Shown here piece after piece: positions 33,198-43,939 of a DNA stretch of 64,000 nucleotides (its first letter is position 1; each line of letters begins with the position of its first letter). The DNA is from Amblyomma americanum (lineage: Eukaryota > Arthropoda > Arachnida > Ixodida > Ixodidae), in contig NC_135505.1 of the NCBI RefSeq assembly GCF_052857255.1, positions 29,724,499 to 29,788,498 of the forward strand, in the 5' to 3' direction. Position numbers and translations under genes: made by a program. The notes below the pieces were generated by a model. The model worked only from the letters and a program-made list of their open reading frames with translations, had not been told where the DNA came from and ran no database searches.

Positions 33198-35064
33198 GGA
33201 CGGTGATGGAAGTGGATGCTGTTGGACTTCAGTCCGGTCGGTCAGCCGCTGGCGCCCAGAGGAAGCGTCTTGGCCTCCCGAATGACGCAATCAGCCGGGC
33301 CATCGTGGTGTACTCGGCCAGCAGTGATGAATCTTCTTCTAACGACGGCTTCATCAGAGTCCTAAGCAAGAAGGCCAAAGAGAGACTGCGCAAAGGTAAG
33401 GAATCGTCGTCGTCTGGTACGCTCACGATCACTGCTGAGCGAGGATCATCGGCACATGCTGTCCTATTTGTGGCAGAGGCTCCCACCGACAATCTCAACC
33501 ACATCAATAAGCAAGCAACGTCTGCGTTCCTGGAGGCTCGCGTCCCGGGAACAATTAAAGGCGTGAGGGTGAATCGTTTTAGGAATGTCATCGACATTGA
33601 TGTCATGGACCGGAACACGCTTGAGAGTTTGAGCAAGATCGAGCGCTCGGTCGCATCAGCGTTCGTTCTCATGTCCTTCTTGGCAGTGGCACTACGGCAG
33701 GCGTCATTTACGACATCGACTTAGACAACCGCGACTCTGATCTGCCCATTTTGATTCAGCCAGCTACCGACGGTGTAGCCATACAGCAAGCTTAGCGCCT
33801 TGTGAGGACAAAGTGCATCAAGTTGATATTCCAAGGGGACTGCATTCCAACGTGCGTGAAGGTTGGACACTTTCGGCATGCAGTTAGGCCTTTCATCCCG
33901 AAGCATCTCCAGCGCCGGAAATTCATGAAGATAGGACACGTGAGTAGTGTATACAATTTCCCCATCGTGTGCCCACGGTGTACTCAGCCACAGCGCGGCG
34001 ATTCTTGCCGGGCAACAGTCTTTACGTGTGCCAATTGCCGTGGCCTTCATGACGCTGCCTCAAAAGATTGTCCTCGCCTGAAGAGGGAAAGGGCGATACT
34101 CAAACAAATGACAAGCGACAATTTCAAACACAGAGGAGTTGCCGCTGAGGTGCGACGACACCGTGTTCCTCGTCACAGATCTGAAAGTGTAGCGAGCATT
34201 GGAAAAGATCGTCCAAGAATTTCCGCAACTTGTCCTCCCCCTCCGTGTACTACTTTAAGGATTGGGAGCAGTATGACTGGCGAGGCACAGACGGTTGCCG
34301 CAGACGGGCCTTGGCCATCCCTGCCTGAGCTACACACACCCGCAGTGACCAAGCAGGTATTGCGTATTCAGAGTCCCGAACCCATTGCTAATCAAGCAAA
34401 GTCAACACTCCGATCCAAAACCGGAACCTGCAAGTGACTTGGCCATCGCTCCCGAAACACCGAGCACCCACCCCAGCACCGCGCACCCATTGTGTTGAGC
34501 TTGCTCCTGGTAGATTAGTGGGTCAGAAGCCGGACCAGGTCGCAGAAGAGCAAGTGGTTGCAATGCTGAAGCCAATCCTGAATGTCATGCTTGTGCTTCC
34601 AGCATGCACATGCCAGCTGCACAGAATGCACTGCAGATGCTGGATTTGTTGAATCCAGCGTTTGCAGCTCTCCAATAGCTGGCACAACGCATCCTCCAGC
34701 CTGATCCTTCCGAGAGGAAGTCCGATGCTTACGTTGTCATCAACATTATCAGCCTCAACGGCAAGCAGTCTTTCTTGACTCTGAAACGCCTGCGCTGCCT
34801 TGTGATGGAGGGCCCTCGATCTGTTCCACTCAGGCCGCTGCAGTCGGTAGCCTTCAAGGTAGGCAGGCTACAGCTGCGGTGGCCTGTGAGTTACAGTGCT
34901 TTTGTAATTGCTTGTCGTGCTTGCTACGGACCGCATTTCTCTACTACTACTTATTCTTTTACGCCCCCCTCATCCCTCTCCCCCAATGCAGGGTAGCCAA
35001 CCGGAACGTTTTACTGGTTAACCTCCCTGCCTTTCCACTACCACTATCTCTCTCTCTCTCTCTC
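33198..35064 (+). mobile_element. ORF1-only non-LTR retroelement with exact 13-bp TSD
   Basis: TCATAGAAGGTTG occurs at 33,185-33,197 and 35,065-35,077, flanking this 1.87-kb unit exactly. Inside is a gag-like ORF1 with cysteine knuckles (33,203 to about 34,670), a non-coding part, and a 3' end GTTAACCTCCCTGCCTTTCC followed by (TC)n. No endonuclease, RT or RNase H is present although the unit is bounded by its TSD, so it appears to have moved in trans using another LINE's enzyme, as HAL1 does with L1. Confidence 0.75.
33203..34670 (+). pseudogene. Gag-like ORF1 of I/R1-type element
   Basis: Starts at ATG 33,206 or 33,203, soon after the TSD. The first frame (to 33,724) holds LNHINKQATSAFLEARVPG and IKGVRVNRFRNVIDIDVMD, then shifts near 33,670; the second frame (33,802-34,437) has CVKVGHFRHAVRPFIPK and knuckles CPRCTQPQRGDSC and CANCRGLHDAASKDC. 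A third frame continues to about 34,670. This layout matches ORF1 of I- and R1-like LINEs, which bind element RNA. Two frameshifts inactivate this copy. Confidence 0.7.
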
Positions 35065-35066
35065 TC
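35047..35066. repeat. (TC)n tail of ORF1-only element
   Basis: About ten TC units ending exactly at the right target duplication, so they form the element's 3' tail. Confidence 0.85.
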
Positions 35067-35274
35067 ATAGAAGGTTGTGGCCAAGTACTACACCAAGGTA
35101 TCCGAATCCTGTTCTGGTGAGGCAGTGCGTTATCGGTTCCGGTCGCAGATATCAGACCGCACCCCAGGCCTGGTTATGCAATTCCATCGACACGCGCAGA
35201 TTTTTCAAACCCGGTAGATAATTGCGCGGCACCGCCACTCGAGCCACGGTCCTCTTGCACGCGAGGCGGATGGT

Positions 35275-35559
35275 CTACCTCTGCGCCATCGCACCAGGCC
35301 TTGCACTCAACTGCTGATTTTTTGCTAGAAATTCTTGTCTTGCGTATGTGCTTCTATTTCGTGCCGCTACCACATCGTCCGCATCACCGAGAGTTACCCT
35401 TCCGCTGATGCTCCCGAGCCTTGTCATTCGATTCATTGCTGCTGCTGACTCCCTGGGTGTCAAGGACGTGTCACGCTTACTTCTGGTGCCGTTCTTAATG
35501 AAGAATTTAGTGTTCATCACATCTTTCGATCGGCGCCTAAAAAGGGAGTTGGCTTTCAC
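35275..35559 (-). CDS. Possible RTE ORF1 fragment
   Basis: 95-codon minus-strand frame, basic and protein-like (SAAAMNRMTRLGSISGRV, LGDADDVVAARNRS, RQEFLAKNQQLS). It lies upstream of the RTE endonuclease once the nested ORF1-only element is removed, the position of ORF1 in RTE elements. I do not recognise the family directly; the plus strand of this stretch has a competing open frame of 91 codons. Confidence 0.35.
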   Translation of the reverse strand: MKANSLFRRRSKDVMNTKFFIKNGTRSKRDTSLTPRESAAAMNRMTRLGSISGRVTLGDADDVVAARNRSTYARQEFLAKNQQLSARPGAMAQR

Positions 35560-35799
35560 TCTATTCCAATTCGGGTCGAAAACGCGTCAGCCGTGTCGCT
35601 GCCTTCTACAGAACCTTCTTTAAGCCTCTTGAGCTGACAAAATGAACTTTTTGTTTTGCGTATTGGATATTGAACCGATCTCTCTCATGTGCACAACTCC
35701 CTCCTCCCAGCAACCACCTTCAGCTGACGTTCTCTTTCCTCCTCTCCGCCACATTTAATCCGGATCGCACTGTTTCACAAAGCACCAAGATTTTTTTTA

Positions 35800-36290
35800 T
35801 GTGACTTCTGATATCCTGGGAAACATTTCTGTTGCACAGCACATTGTCGTTGATGAAGGTGCCTCTGTTGTTAGCTGTCACCCGTACCGCGTTTCTTTAT
35901 CTGAATGAAAAGTCATAGAGGCCAGTGTGAGTGACATGCTCTACCGAGGAATTACTCACCCCTCTGTCGGTCCATGGTCATTCTCGGAGGCTTTGATAAA
36001 GAAGAAGGGAGGGTTAGGGCTGTTTTATGTCTATTACAATGCCACCAACAAAACCATTGGCAAACATGTTTTCTCTGTGCCCCAGACTGATGACTCACTC
36101 GGCTCTCTCCAGGCAGCTGAATATTTCTGCGCCATATATATTCTTTCCGGTCACTGGCTAATCGCTATGCACGAGGCAGACAAGAAAAAAACTTCGTTCG
36201 CTGCTCCCAACAGGCTTTACGACTTCAATTTTGCGTCATTTACACTCTGTAATGCTCCCTCTATTTTTAAAGCATGATTGATACGGTCCT
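35800..36290 (+). pseudogene. Gypsy reverse transcriptase remnant
   Basis: Reads as strongly decayed Gypsy RT: GNISVAQHIVVDEGASVV, CHPYRVSLSE, VSDMLYRGITHPSVGPWS, NKTIGKHVFSVPQTDDSL, LQAAEYFCAIYILSGHWLIA, HEADKKKTSFAAPNRLYDF and LCNAPSIF. Each block aligns with the intact-type motifs of the Gypsy at 21-22.6 kb. A stop after LSE at about 35,907 and substitution of the DLRSGYW segment make it inactive. Confidence 0.7.
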
Positions 36291-36735
36291 TTGCGGGGTG
36301 AAATAGAAACCGTGCCTATACTCCTTGGACTACAGTGTTATCTCCTCTTCGATTTCTCGTGACCGCTTAGGGTGCTTCGATGTGTGCTAACGTGCATAGC
36401 CTCCGCTGGCTTTCAACACAACGCAAAAAAAGTGTAATTTCGCCTATAAGAAAATCAAGAACCTGGACCATTTCGTTTGCTGAAACTGCATTCGACCCGA
36501 CATTGAAGTGCTTGCCGCTGTCCTGAAATTTTCTCGCCCCTAGCAGGCTTATGAATGGCGCTGTTTCCTCTACCTGTCTTCCTGTATTCGTCAGTGTATC
36601 AAAAATTTCGCTTCTATTCACGCGGCGCTGCATCATATTGCCAGCGCTCGCAGTGCTTTCGTTTGGCCTCAGCAATGCGAAAGTACTTTCGAATTACCAG
36701 CTCCTACAAACTTCTCCTTTGTTCTTAAAATATAA
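36291..36735 (+). pseudogene. Gypsy RT connection remnant
   Basis: KCNFAYKKIKNLDHFV, IRPDIEVLAAVLKFSRP and NFASIHAALHHIASARSAFV continue the Gypsy RT/connection in shifted frames; each corresponds to blocks of the Gypsy at 21.6-21.9 kb. It ends where the CR1-like fragment begins. Confidence 0.6.
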
Positions 36736-36739
36736 AATG

Positions 36740-37260
36740 CTGAGGACTGACCAGTTATACTAGTATAAACTACTTCAGTTCGTACAACTCCGGAAGCTGC
36801 ACATTTGTGACAGGGAAGAAAACTCCACTTATCCTTTCCGACACAATAAAAGACGCATACCAAAAACTAGAACCAATTACGGTAAACAAACAGTTCCTTA
36901 TCAAATGGCTTCGATTCTTAATAAACTTGAAGGTAACTTGAATTTCGCAACTAATATTAGCATATTCAAAAAGCACATTAAAGATGTCCTAATATTATCA
37001 GGTGTTTTGTACGGGGAGTGACGAGTACATATGACATGCATACTCAGGATGTATCCTTCTTTTGTACTATGGTTTTTTACTTTATTTTTGTAATAAGTGT
37101 CCTTCAATGTATTGTCTACTGAACAAAATCTCTGTATAATATCCTTGCATTTTTTTTTGTACTTATCATATTGTGTTAATGTTGTGGTTATAATAGCATA
37201 ATTTACCCACATTTGTTTTAATTATGTGACTTACCTTCTTGTTATGCTCAAATTTGTATT
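36740..37260 (+). mobile_element. CR1-like LINE 3' fragment
   Basis: TRTNYGKQTVPYQMASILN followed by FKKHIKDVLILSG is the typical ORF2 C-terminus of CR1/L2/Jockey-type LINEs; the stop is at about 37,018 and an A/T-rich 3' UTR follows. It interrupts the Gypsy between RT connection and RNase H. Its own RT is missing, as expected for a 5'-truncated insertion. Confidence 0.6.
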
Positions 37261-37389
37261 GCACTTCCGTCGACTGCAGAGGGACAGAGGCCTCGTCAGG
37301 CGCCACAGCCTTTAGCCTCTGCCCCTGCAGCAGATGCTGTAACTGCTCTGCTGAAATAAATCTTTAATTCTCAAGCACGCTCTCAATGC

Positions 37390-37512
37390 AGACCTTTCCT
37401 CACCCACTTCAACGATGCGGCTCTCAAAATCCTACACACTGATGCCAGCGGCCCCGGCCTTGGTGCTTTCCTTCTGCAGCGTGATTTCACTTCTCGCGAG
37501 AGATTTTAAGGA
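37390..37512 (+). pseudogene. Gypsy RNase H fragment
   Basis: PFLTHFNDAALKILHTDASG followed by PGLGAFLLQRDF matches the start of Gypsy RNase H (HTDASG with catalytic Asp). The frame ends at TAA near 37,507. Last recognisable part of this Gypsy. Confidence 0.65.
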
Positions 37513-37913
37513 GAATGCTTTTCTTGGCTCATGAGTGGCGTGGACGCAAGATGTAGACGGAAGCTGTCCGCACGAACTGTCAATCATAAGGTGTGTGGTA
37601 AATAAAACAAAAATGTAAAAGTTGGTTAAGCAACAGTTCTTAAGCAACGTATACGTATTGAAATAATCCAGAAATTAAGTGAATAAATTAAACAGTGAAA
37701 ATAAATAACTAAAAATAGAAGTACAAATGAAAAATAGAGAAAATAACAGAAAATGAAAAAAATGAAGGGACAATGAGGAAGGACAAGGAAAGGCTTTCGC
37801 ATTTGCGTTCTTAAGCAGAGTAAAGTGCAATCCTGCAACGTTCTAGACTCCGATGATTTGCTTGCTTTCGCCAGTTGCACTCACACAGCTGTGGAACGTA
37901 ACTACACTATCCT

Positions 37914-38205
37914 TGAAAAGAAGCACAAAAGACAAGACGAGCAGGAACGCACGGGCAAGCGATAACTTTCAGCTGAATATTTATTGAAGAAGGTATTCAC
38001 ATGCAGGTGACAGGCTTGGTGGGTCGGGCTATCCGAAACATCTTATAGTTTCGGTCCCTGAAAGCCTGCATCACAAAAGGAAAGAAACGGCACGCAGAAG
38101 CTATAAACAAACGGTAGCGGTCAGGAGAAAGAAGGAAAAGTTGGCGGTGATACCCTATGTGCATAAAGTATCACTCAGTCTCAAGATGTGTTCCGATCCT
38201 GCAAT
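37914..38205. mobile_element. PLE fragment with inverted tail
   Basis: 37,914-37,986 is a PLE-like 3' tail on the minus strand (AATAAATATTCAGCTGAAAG, then GTCTTGTCTTTTGTGCTTC). About 100 bp further, the plus strand encodes KLAVIPYVHKVSLSLK, the linker before GIY-YIG (compare EVVPYVHHTSHNLK in the PLE at 46 kb). So tail and body are in opposite orientation, as in the PLE at 11.8-13.4 kb. Confidence 0.55.
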
Positions 38206-38699
38206 AAAGAAGTGCGCCTTGGCTCTCGGAGGCGTCAGATCGCCGATGCCGGGCAAGGCACGGAAGATCGCTGCGCACGAAGTACCCTCTCCCTCCTTCC
38301 CGCGTGCGTCAGCGCATGGTAGTTCTCCAAGCTTCCGCTCTACTGCGAATCGGAATGCGGCGCTTTGCACGGACTGAGCCCTCCAGATAGTCAGCGGATG
38401 AGTACCCCGAGCGGCGGCGGCAAGGAAGACACTGGCCACGTGCTCTGGATCGGCTGGATGGAGTGTCGTATTTGAAGCTGGACAACTGAAGCAACATAGC
38501 TCCGAAGGAATGCCATTATTCTGTGATAACGGAAACGAAGAAAATGCGCGCCGGTGGCTGTCGCAACGCGCTTTAATAAGCCACTATATCAGAGTGGCCA
38601 TGGGAAAACGGAAAGAGCGCGATCAAGGCGACGTGGTCACACGGCTTTAATAACGCTTCGCGATACCACATCCATCCGCGCACATTTACAACGTTCGGG
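38206..38699. other. Unassigned sequence
   Basis: No convincing motif. It lies between a PLE fragment and a Gypsy integrase fragment and may belong to either. Confidence 0.3.
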
Positions 38700-39085
38700 A
38701 AAAGGTCCTGTTCACGGTACATAGCGGTCGGGTGGTCTGCTCTCCCGAAATTTGGTATCGCCGTTCTGCAGTTTCTGTATCCGAATGGCGGGCTTGCACC
38801 CCAGCCTGTTGACGGGGAGACCGGCTGGTCTGCGCTTGTTCAACAGGTCAAAGGTACGGCGCGGGAGAAGCAGACGCGTCTTCTTCGGGAGCCACTTGGA
38901 CGGTATGGTTCTTGTGGCGAACCCACCGAAACACACCACGAGGAGTTACGACTCATAAGCCGTATGACGCCGGACCAGCTTGCGCCATAATCGTCGCTGA
39001 AAACCATTTTCCCCCGCGTCTGAAGTTCCGAGACCGTTACACTATCGCCAACTTTAAAGAGTCGCTTTAAAGCCGCGTGAAGTGT
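38700..39085 (-). pseudogene. Gypsy integrase C-terminal (GPY/F) fragment
   Basis: The minus strand has ALKRLFKVGDSVTV, a basic segment with KWFSATIMAQAGPASY (the GPY/F-type motif) and VVTPRGVFRWVRHKNHTVQV, the usual end of Gypsy integrase. Several frames are needed, and stops occur inside. It is not part of the plus-strand Gypsy to the left. Confidence 0.6.
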
Positions 39086-39511
39086 CGCCATACACTTGAA
39101 TACCAAAGAGGGCCGCCACCCTTTGTGTTTGTCTGTTGTATGCTACACAAGCCTTGCTTTCCTGCCGCCTTTGCCGTGAGGCGAGCTCCAGCGCGCCGCC
39201 CCACCAAGGACTAGTTTGTAGCAACACGCCACGGACACGCTTTTGCCGTGGTCGTTCAGCTAAAAAAGGTCCCAGAAAGAGATGATATGGGATAAATACC
39301 CATCGGGAGGCCCTTATTTACGAGTAAGAGAGAGGGAAAAGGAGAAGGAGAGGAGATGAATCGGTTTGTGTGCTTCTCCTTTTTCGTGGTCGTTGCCCTC
39401 TTCTCTGCCCACAACCGCAGTCATATAATTTTAAACAGGATACTCCGTGCCTATACTCTCCCTCTACTCGTACATTTCCGAGCTATCTTTGGCCGTTTTT
39501 CGCAATCATAT
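39086..39511. other. Unassigned sequence before LTR
   Basis: Only short frames; a Met-rich 85-codon plus frame starting at 39,356 runs into the LTR and looks like chance. Confidence 0.3.
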
Positions 39512-40320
39512 TGTCACCAAGAAGACGAAGCTGGCACTGGCGTGGGACAGAACGCTGGCGCTAGGTTGGTTGGTTGGCCTCAAACAATGCTGGCGCATAC
39601 CCACTGCGGGTGAGTGGCCAAGACACAGGGAGGCGCTAGTTCGGCGGCCATAAAATCGCCTTTTTGCCATCGTTCACGCGTCCCATTCTTGGGCTGGTCA
39701 CCACGTAACATTTGGTGGAGCTTACGGGTATAATCCTAATGTCATTATCTTTCCTGGTCATCCTGCTTCGGAGCCCTGTGTCTGCATCCTTCCGTCGGCT
39801 GTGGGTTTCTGGTCCGCGTCGCCCGGCTGCGCCCTAGACTTCAAGACCTGAACTAACCTCGCCGTTGTTGCAGCCCCGTCCTCCGCCCCGACCACCCGAC
39901 ACGACGAACTGGAACCGACGCAACGACCAGACCTACCGGCCCCACCCACCCGAGACGCCGCTCACATGTGAAGACATCGGCTCTGCACATGCCGTTCGGA
40001 GCTTTCTGGGGCCTTGGCCGCCGGTTACTGGTTACCTGCGGCTCGAAAGCTTCGTGGACCAGGACACATTCGCAGACCTCTTTCATCCTAACAGCCAGAA
40101 CTTCACCACTTTGTCATTATTGTACTGCTATCCTATAAAGCCCATCATCATTTTTCGTGCTTCTTTGTCAAGCAATCGGGTCGATCACTCGGTGGCCCCG
40201 GGTAGTGCCACGAAGAAAGCAAAGCTGGCAGGGGCGCGGGGCGGAGAGCTCGCGCTAAGCCGGCGGCCATCATTTCTTTGCTTCGTTCATCGCGTCCCAC
40301 CGTCTGGCCGCCATGTAACA
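39512..40320 (+). mobile_element. Short deleted LTR retrotransposon
   Basis: Two related LTRs: 39,512-39,710 (TGTCACC...CGTAACA) and 40,206-40,320 (TGCCACG...TGTAACA, with an internal deletion of about 80 bp). Shared blocks include AAGCTGGCA, GGCGGCCAT and CGCGTCCCA. TTTGGTGGAGCTTACGGG follows the first LTR as primer-site region, and ATAT borders both outer ends as a 4-bp duplication. The 495-bp interior holds no recognisable gene. Confidence 0.6.
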
Positions 40321-41099
40321 ATATTACTATGGCAGTTTTTGATGCCCAGGGAAACGCAGTGCAGGATACTTCATGTGGCGGCCTTCCGACTTCAGTCGGT
40401 GCCTCATTTGATCCGAGCCCGTCCTGAGAGTAGCGGCTATTTTAAAGTGCGCCGTCTTCACGTTTATTGTTTTTGCCCTTCCGCTCTTACATTTCTTCCA
40501 GGATCAATGTAACTTCCGTCGCTTTTTAGCCAAGCAAGTTTGAGCCTTCGCCATTTTCCTTGTGAGGGTTACAGCATTACTAGTTCGATGAGAACAAATG
40601 ACGCATAGCTGACAAGCAAGTCTGAACTGCTGATAAATCCATCTGTCGCAGTCAATGCAAACATTTTTTGTGATTGGTAGTTATAACTCTGAGAGAGAAG
40701 GAAAGGCGATACGTATCCAGGTACCTGGTCTGCCCGCTATATTGTACATGACAGTCCTGCAGTCTAAACGTTTTCTTCATGAAGAAGAGTCCATTGAAAC
40801 ATGCTCAGTTTGTAAGTGCTGTGCGCGTTGATACGACGGTGAGTGTAAGAAGTCCCCTAGTTTATAGTACACTGCTCTAGCCTTCACGGGAGTAAGAACA
40901 ACCATCTGTACGGCTTCGCCATCCCTACGACGGCTGCTTCTGCATAGTGCCACCGTTGCTACGGGACCAATGCCTGTACGGGCCACTATATCCCTGTACA
41001 CCTACCGCCTGTCTACGGCCACAAGAAACCGCAAGGAAAACACAGCTAGAGGTATTCACACTTCAGCTCTATATTGGGATTGTATGCGTACGTGGGCTC
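40321..41099. other. Unassigned sequence
   Basis: No motif recognised; it leads into the hAT remnant. Confidence 0.3.
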
Positions 41100-41860
41100 T
41101 CCGCAAGCCTTGAAACGTTGAACCCAGCACGTCTTAAAAGCGCTATTGCTTCGGGTAAGCTGAAACTCGTTTCTAAGGAAGCCAAGCAGAAAGAAGTCTT
41201 GAAATAATTTATCAAACTTCTTGACACCAGCGTGTTGTTACCAGCAAGGCATGTGCAGTACAAAGTCTGCAAAAGCTTCTTAAGTTACGATGGAGGCAAG
41301 ACAGGCTTTCGTCAGTGAAAAAAAATAACCGGTGTTCCTGCAAGTGTGAAAGAAAGTTTGACTGCAACTTATACTCTTCGGTGCGCGGAAGACCTGAGGC
41401 CATTTGACGTCGTGTGTGACAATGGATATTTGAAGCTCACCGATTGCTGCGGGTGCGCGGTAGGTAGGCTTATCAGCGAAAGGTGTGCTACCGTATCCTA
41501 CGACGGTGTCCCGTAAGGTTCACACCGTCGTAGGATACGGCAGCACACCTTTCGCTGATAGGTCTACCTACCGCGCACCGGTAGCAAGCAATTCATCTCT
41601 GAGCTTCAAATATCCATTGTCACACACGACGTCAAATGGCCTCACATCTTTCGCACACCAAGGAGTACAAGTTCCAGTCAAACTTTCTTTCACAAAAGGT
41701 GTGCTACCGTATCCTACGGCGGTGTCCCGTAAAGTTACGGGAAACGCCAGCGTCCGGCGGAGCGAGCGGACGCATCTCACCTGGGCTCCGTGTTTTTTCT
41801 TTGAACTGCCAGTTTTTTTGAGTCGCACCTTAATGAAAGTGCATCGACCGGATGCATGAA
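41100..41860 (+). mobile_element. hAT (ZBED-like) transposase remnant with inverted duplication
   Basis: Plus strand: NPARLKSAIASGKLKLVSKE, then a BED-finger-like VQYKVCKSFLSYDGGKTG (41,250-41,310) and DLRPFDVVCDNGYLKL, resembling the BED finger and following region of ZBED/hAT transposases. The last part is duplicated as a near-palindrome: 41,346-41,509 against 41,522-41,693, about 90% complementary with a 12-bp spacer; the minus strand of the right arm reads AKDVRPFDVVCDNGYLKL. A third, direct copy of 40 bp follows at 41,697-41,740 (GVLPYPTAVSRKV). Confidence 0.6.
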
Positions 41861-42073
41861 GTTATGTGGACCACCGGGAACCCATATTCCGAGGTAGGGG
41901 ACCGCTTTTTCCGAATTTAGAGGACTTTTGTGTGCCGAGAGGAGCGTCCACCGCTGGGCCTAACGTCGACCTCGGCCTTGGCCGGGGGAGCGGTAGGCCT
42001 ATCCCGAGCCTCGGTGAAGCCGCCAGCGGAACATCGAACCATCGGTGATTACGCAAGTGAGCATTGACCTAAG

Positions 42074-43939
42074 ATGACTACCATTATGCGTGTAGAGGTG
42101 GACGGCATCGAAATTTCGCCGGACCAGTGCACAAGATCTCAAGGCTGGAAAACTGCCGGTGAGAGAGTCAGGCACGAAGGCATGGGCAAGCTAGGCCCAA
42201 ATCCCGTACTTCAAATAAGCCAAGATGGCGCCAAGGCCGCGGCTGATGTCAACAGCCGGAGCAACAACCTCGGCGGTGCCACCACTAGCAGCGATACACG
42301 TCACTCAAGGGCGAAACGTGTAAACAAGGGCAAATTGTTGAAGGGCGTGCGCATGCCAGACTTGCCACGCGGCGACATAAAGATCGTGTTACGCCCACGA
42401 GGCGGGCTCCATCTGAGTGACGTGACCCGCGTTGAACTAAGTCGTACAATTGCGGCGGCGGCACAAATCCCCGCCAATGAAGCAAGTGAGGACGTCATGT
42501 GCCCAAACCTCCATCAGAATATCGTCGTGGTGAGCACCTCCAAGAGAGAGCACGCCGACCGATACGCTGCAGTAGGAAGGATCGACATACGCGGCACGGC
42601 GCACGAAGTAAGTACCTACGAAGCGGACCCCCACGGCACGGTGAAGGGCGTCATGAGGGGCATCCCGCTCGTGGACACGGCCCAGGAGATTCAGGACAAT
42701 GTTGTGCACAAGCATAATCCAACGGCTCTACAGGCAAACCGAATCGGCAAGACCCGATCAGTCGTCATTGCCTTCGAAGCGCACAAAATACCCAATTACG
42801 TGAGATACGGTAACCTGCTCAAGGAGTGCACCTTGCACAGAAAACAAATCAACGTATGCTATGCGTGCGGAAGAGTGGGCCACAGAATGGACGTGTGCCC
42901 GTATCCTTCGAACACGATCTGCCGAGGGTGCGGAATCTCCAAACCCGCCGAAGACCACGGTTGTGTCCCGAACTGTGGCCTGTGCGAAGGCAAACACCTG
43001 ACCGCGGACAAGGCCTGCAGAGCCCGCTTCAAGACGCCCTACGTCGTCCACCGGCGGCACTGGGAGCGGCACCGAGCGGAGGAAGAAGACGCAGGGAGAA
43101 GGAACTGAGTCAAGAGAGGTCCTCCAGGCGGACCCCGCCGTAGCGACTCCAAACAACGGGGCCGGTCACACACGCCAGGCCGGAGCAGCAACAACAGAGG
43201 TAGAGGAAACGGCCGCCAGAGTCGCTCCCGATCGAAGACACCATCCGGGGGCGGCAACGGTGGCGGCAACCACCGCTCGCGCTTCCGAGCCAGTTCGGGA
43301 CCTGGGGACAGTTCGAGGTCCCGGAGCGAGTCAATCGAACGCCGAGGAATCGCCGAGAAAAAGGTGGGCTGGACAAACAGGGCTCCCGTCGCTTCAACCA
43401 GCGACACTGAATTCCCACCCCTCACCCCCTCCCAACCCCTTAACTCACAAGCGAATCCGCAAAAGGACAGTAGCGAAATGATAGAGCTTAAGAGGATCAT
43501 AGAGCGCCAAAACGCTCAGATCCAGGAGCACACCGCCCAAATACGGGCGATTATGAACAAGATTGAAACGCTGGCGAGTAACGGCAGCTCGGCAAATGAA
43601 AGACCCCAAAACAACAACACGGCGGAAAACGCCGCAGGCTTGAGCAGTGTACCGCGGAGGGACGCCCCTCACCCCGCATAGGGCTGGCGGAGGGAGAGGC
43701 TGGGGCCACGTATGCAACGTGCATCAAGTAATCAAGAGGCGATGGACGCCGAAGAGAGCCCAGCGAGCGGAGAGGCAGCGGCGACCGCACAGACCGCGAC
43801 CACGGCAACGGCACAGATCCCACGAGAAGGAGAGCTGATGGCAATTTTGGCCGCGATTTCCCAAATTAATGAAAGGCTAGGCAAAATGGACGCCCGCCTC
43901 GAAGCTGTCGAGAGTCAGTCTCAGAGACGCCATCAGTGA
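42074..43939 (+). pseudogene. I-type LINE ORF1 (gag-like, CCHC)
   Basis: Begins MTTIMRVEVDGIEISP; one frame runs to 43,939 with only two nonsense codons, TGA 43,106 and TAG 43,679. Knuckles: CYACGRVGHRMDVC, CRGCGISKPAEDHGC and CGLCEGKHLTADKAC (about 42,855-43,020). An Arg/Ser/Gly-rich tract follows (43,110-43,350), then SSEMIELKRIIERQNAQIQE and a final LMAILAAISQINERLGKMD helix, both likely coiled coils. Without the two stops it would be about 620 residues. It is more complete than copy 1. Confidence 0.8.

Larger units (their letters stand above)
32300..35640 (-). mobile_element. RTE-type LINE fragment, split by nested element
   Basis: Minus-strand matches to the RTE copy at 60-63 kb: NQMYALRDK (32,325), the basic linker LNLKRERKKLVKRKSIREL and ALTEEDDLNIHIMKDNLKA (32,480-32,780), EIDFILC (32,850), then the endonuclease start with FNARTLYSEASVAV-type codons (33,050-33,000). 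An internal deletion joins the early endonuclease to EIDFILC at about 32,862. Its 5' leader continues across the nested insertion (33,118-33,184, then from 35,078), where a minus-strand frame at 35,275-35,559 may be ORF1. The RT domain is absent. Confidence 0.7.
30934..37520 (+). mobile_element. Decayed Ty3/Gypsy element, split by other retroelements
   Basis: Gypsy blocks occur in the correct plus-strand order: gag (31,220-32,000), possible protease (about 32,050-32,120), RT (35,800-36,290), RT connection (36,420-36,700) and RNase H (37,390-37,510). Foreign pieces between them are an RTE element (-) with a nested ORF1-only element, and a CR1-like 3' fragment. No LTR is recognised at either end. 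All coding parts are broken. Confidence 0.65.

Noticed and set aside
36367..36675. 102-codon minus-strand frame
   Set aside because: Antisense of Gypsy RT connection motifs that read clearly on the plus strand.
39356..39613. Small secreted-like protein starting MNRFVCFSFFVVVALFS
   Set aside because: A signal-peptide-like start, but the frame runs into an LTR and lacks any conserved continuation.
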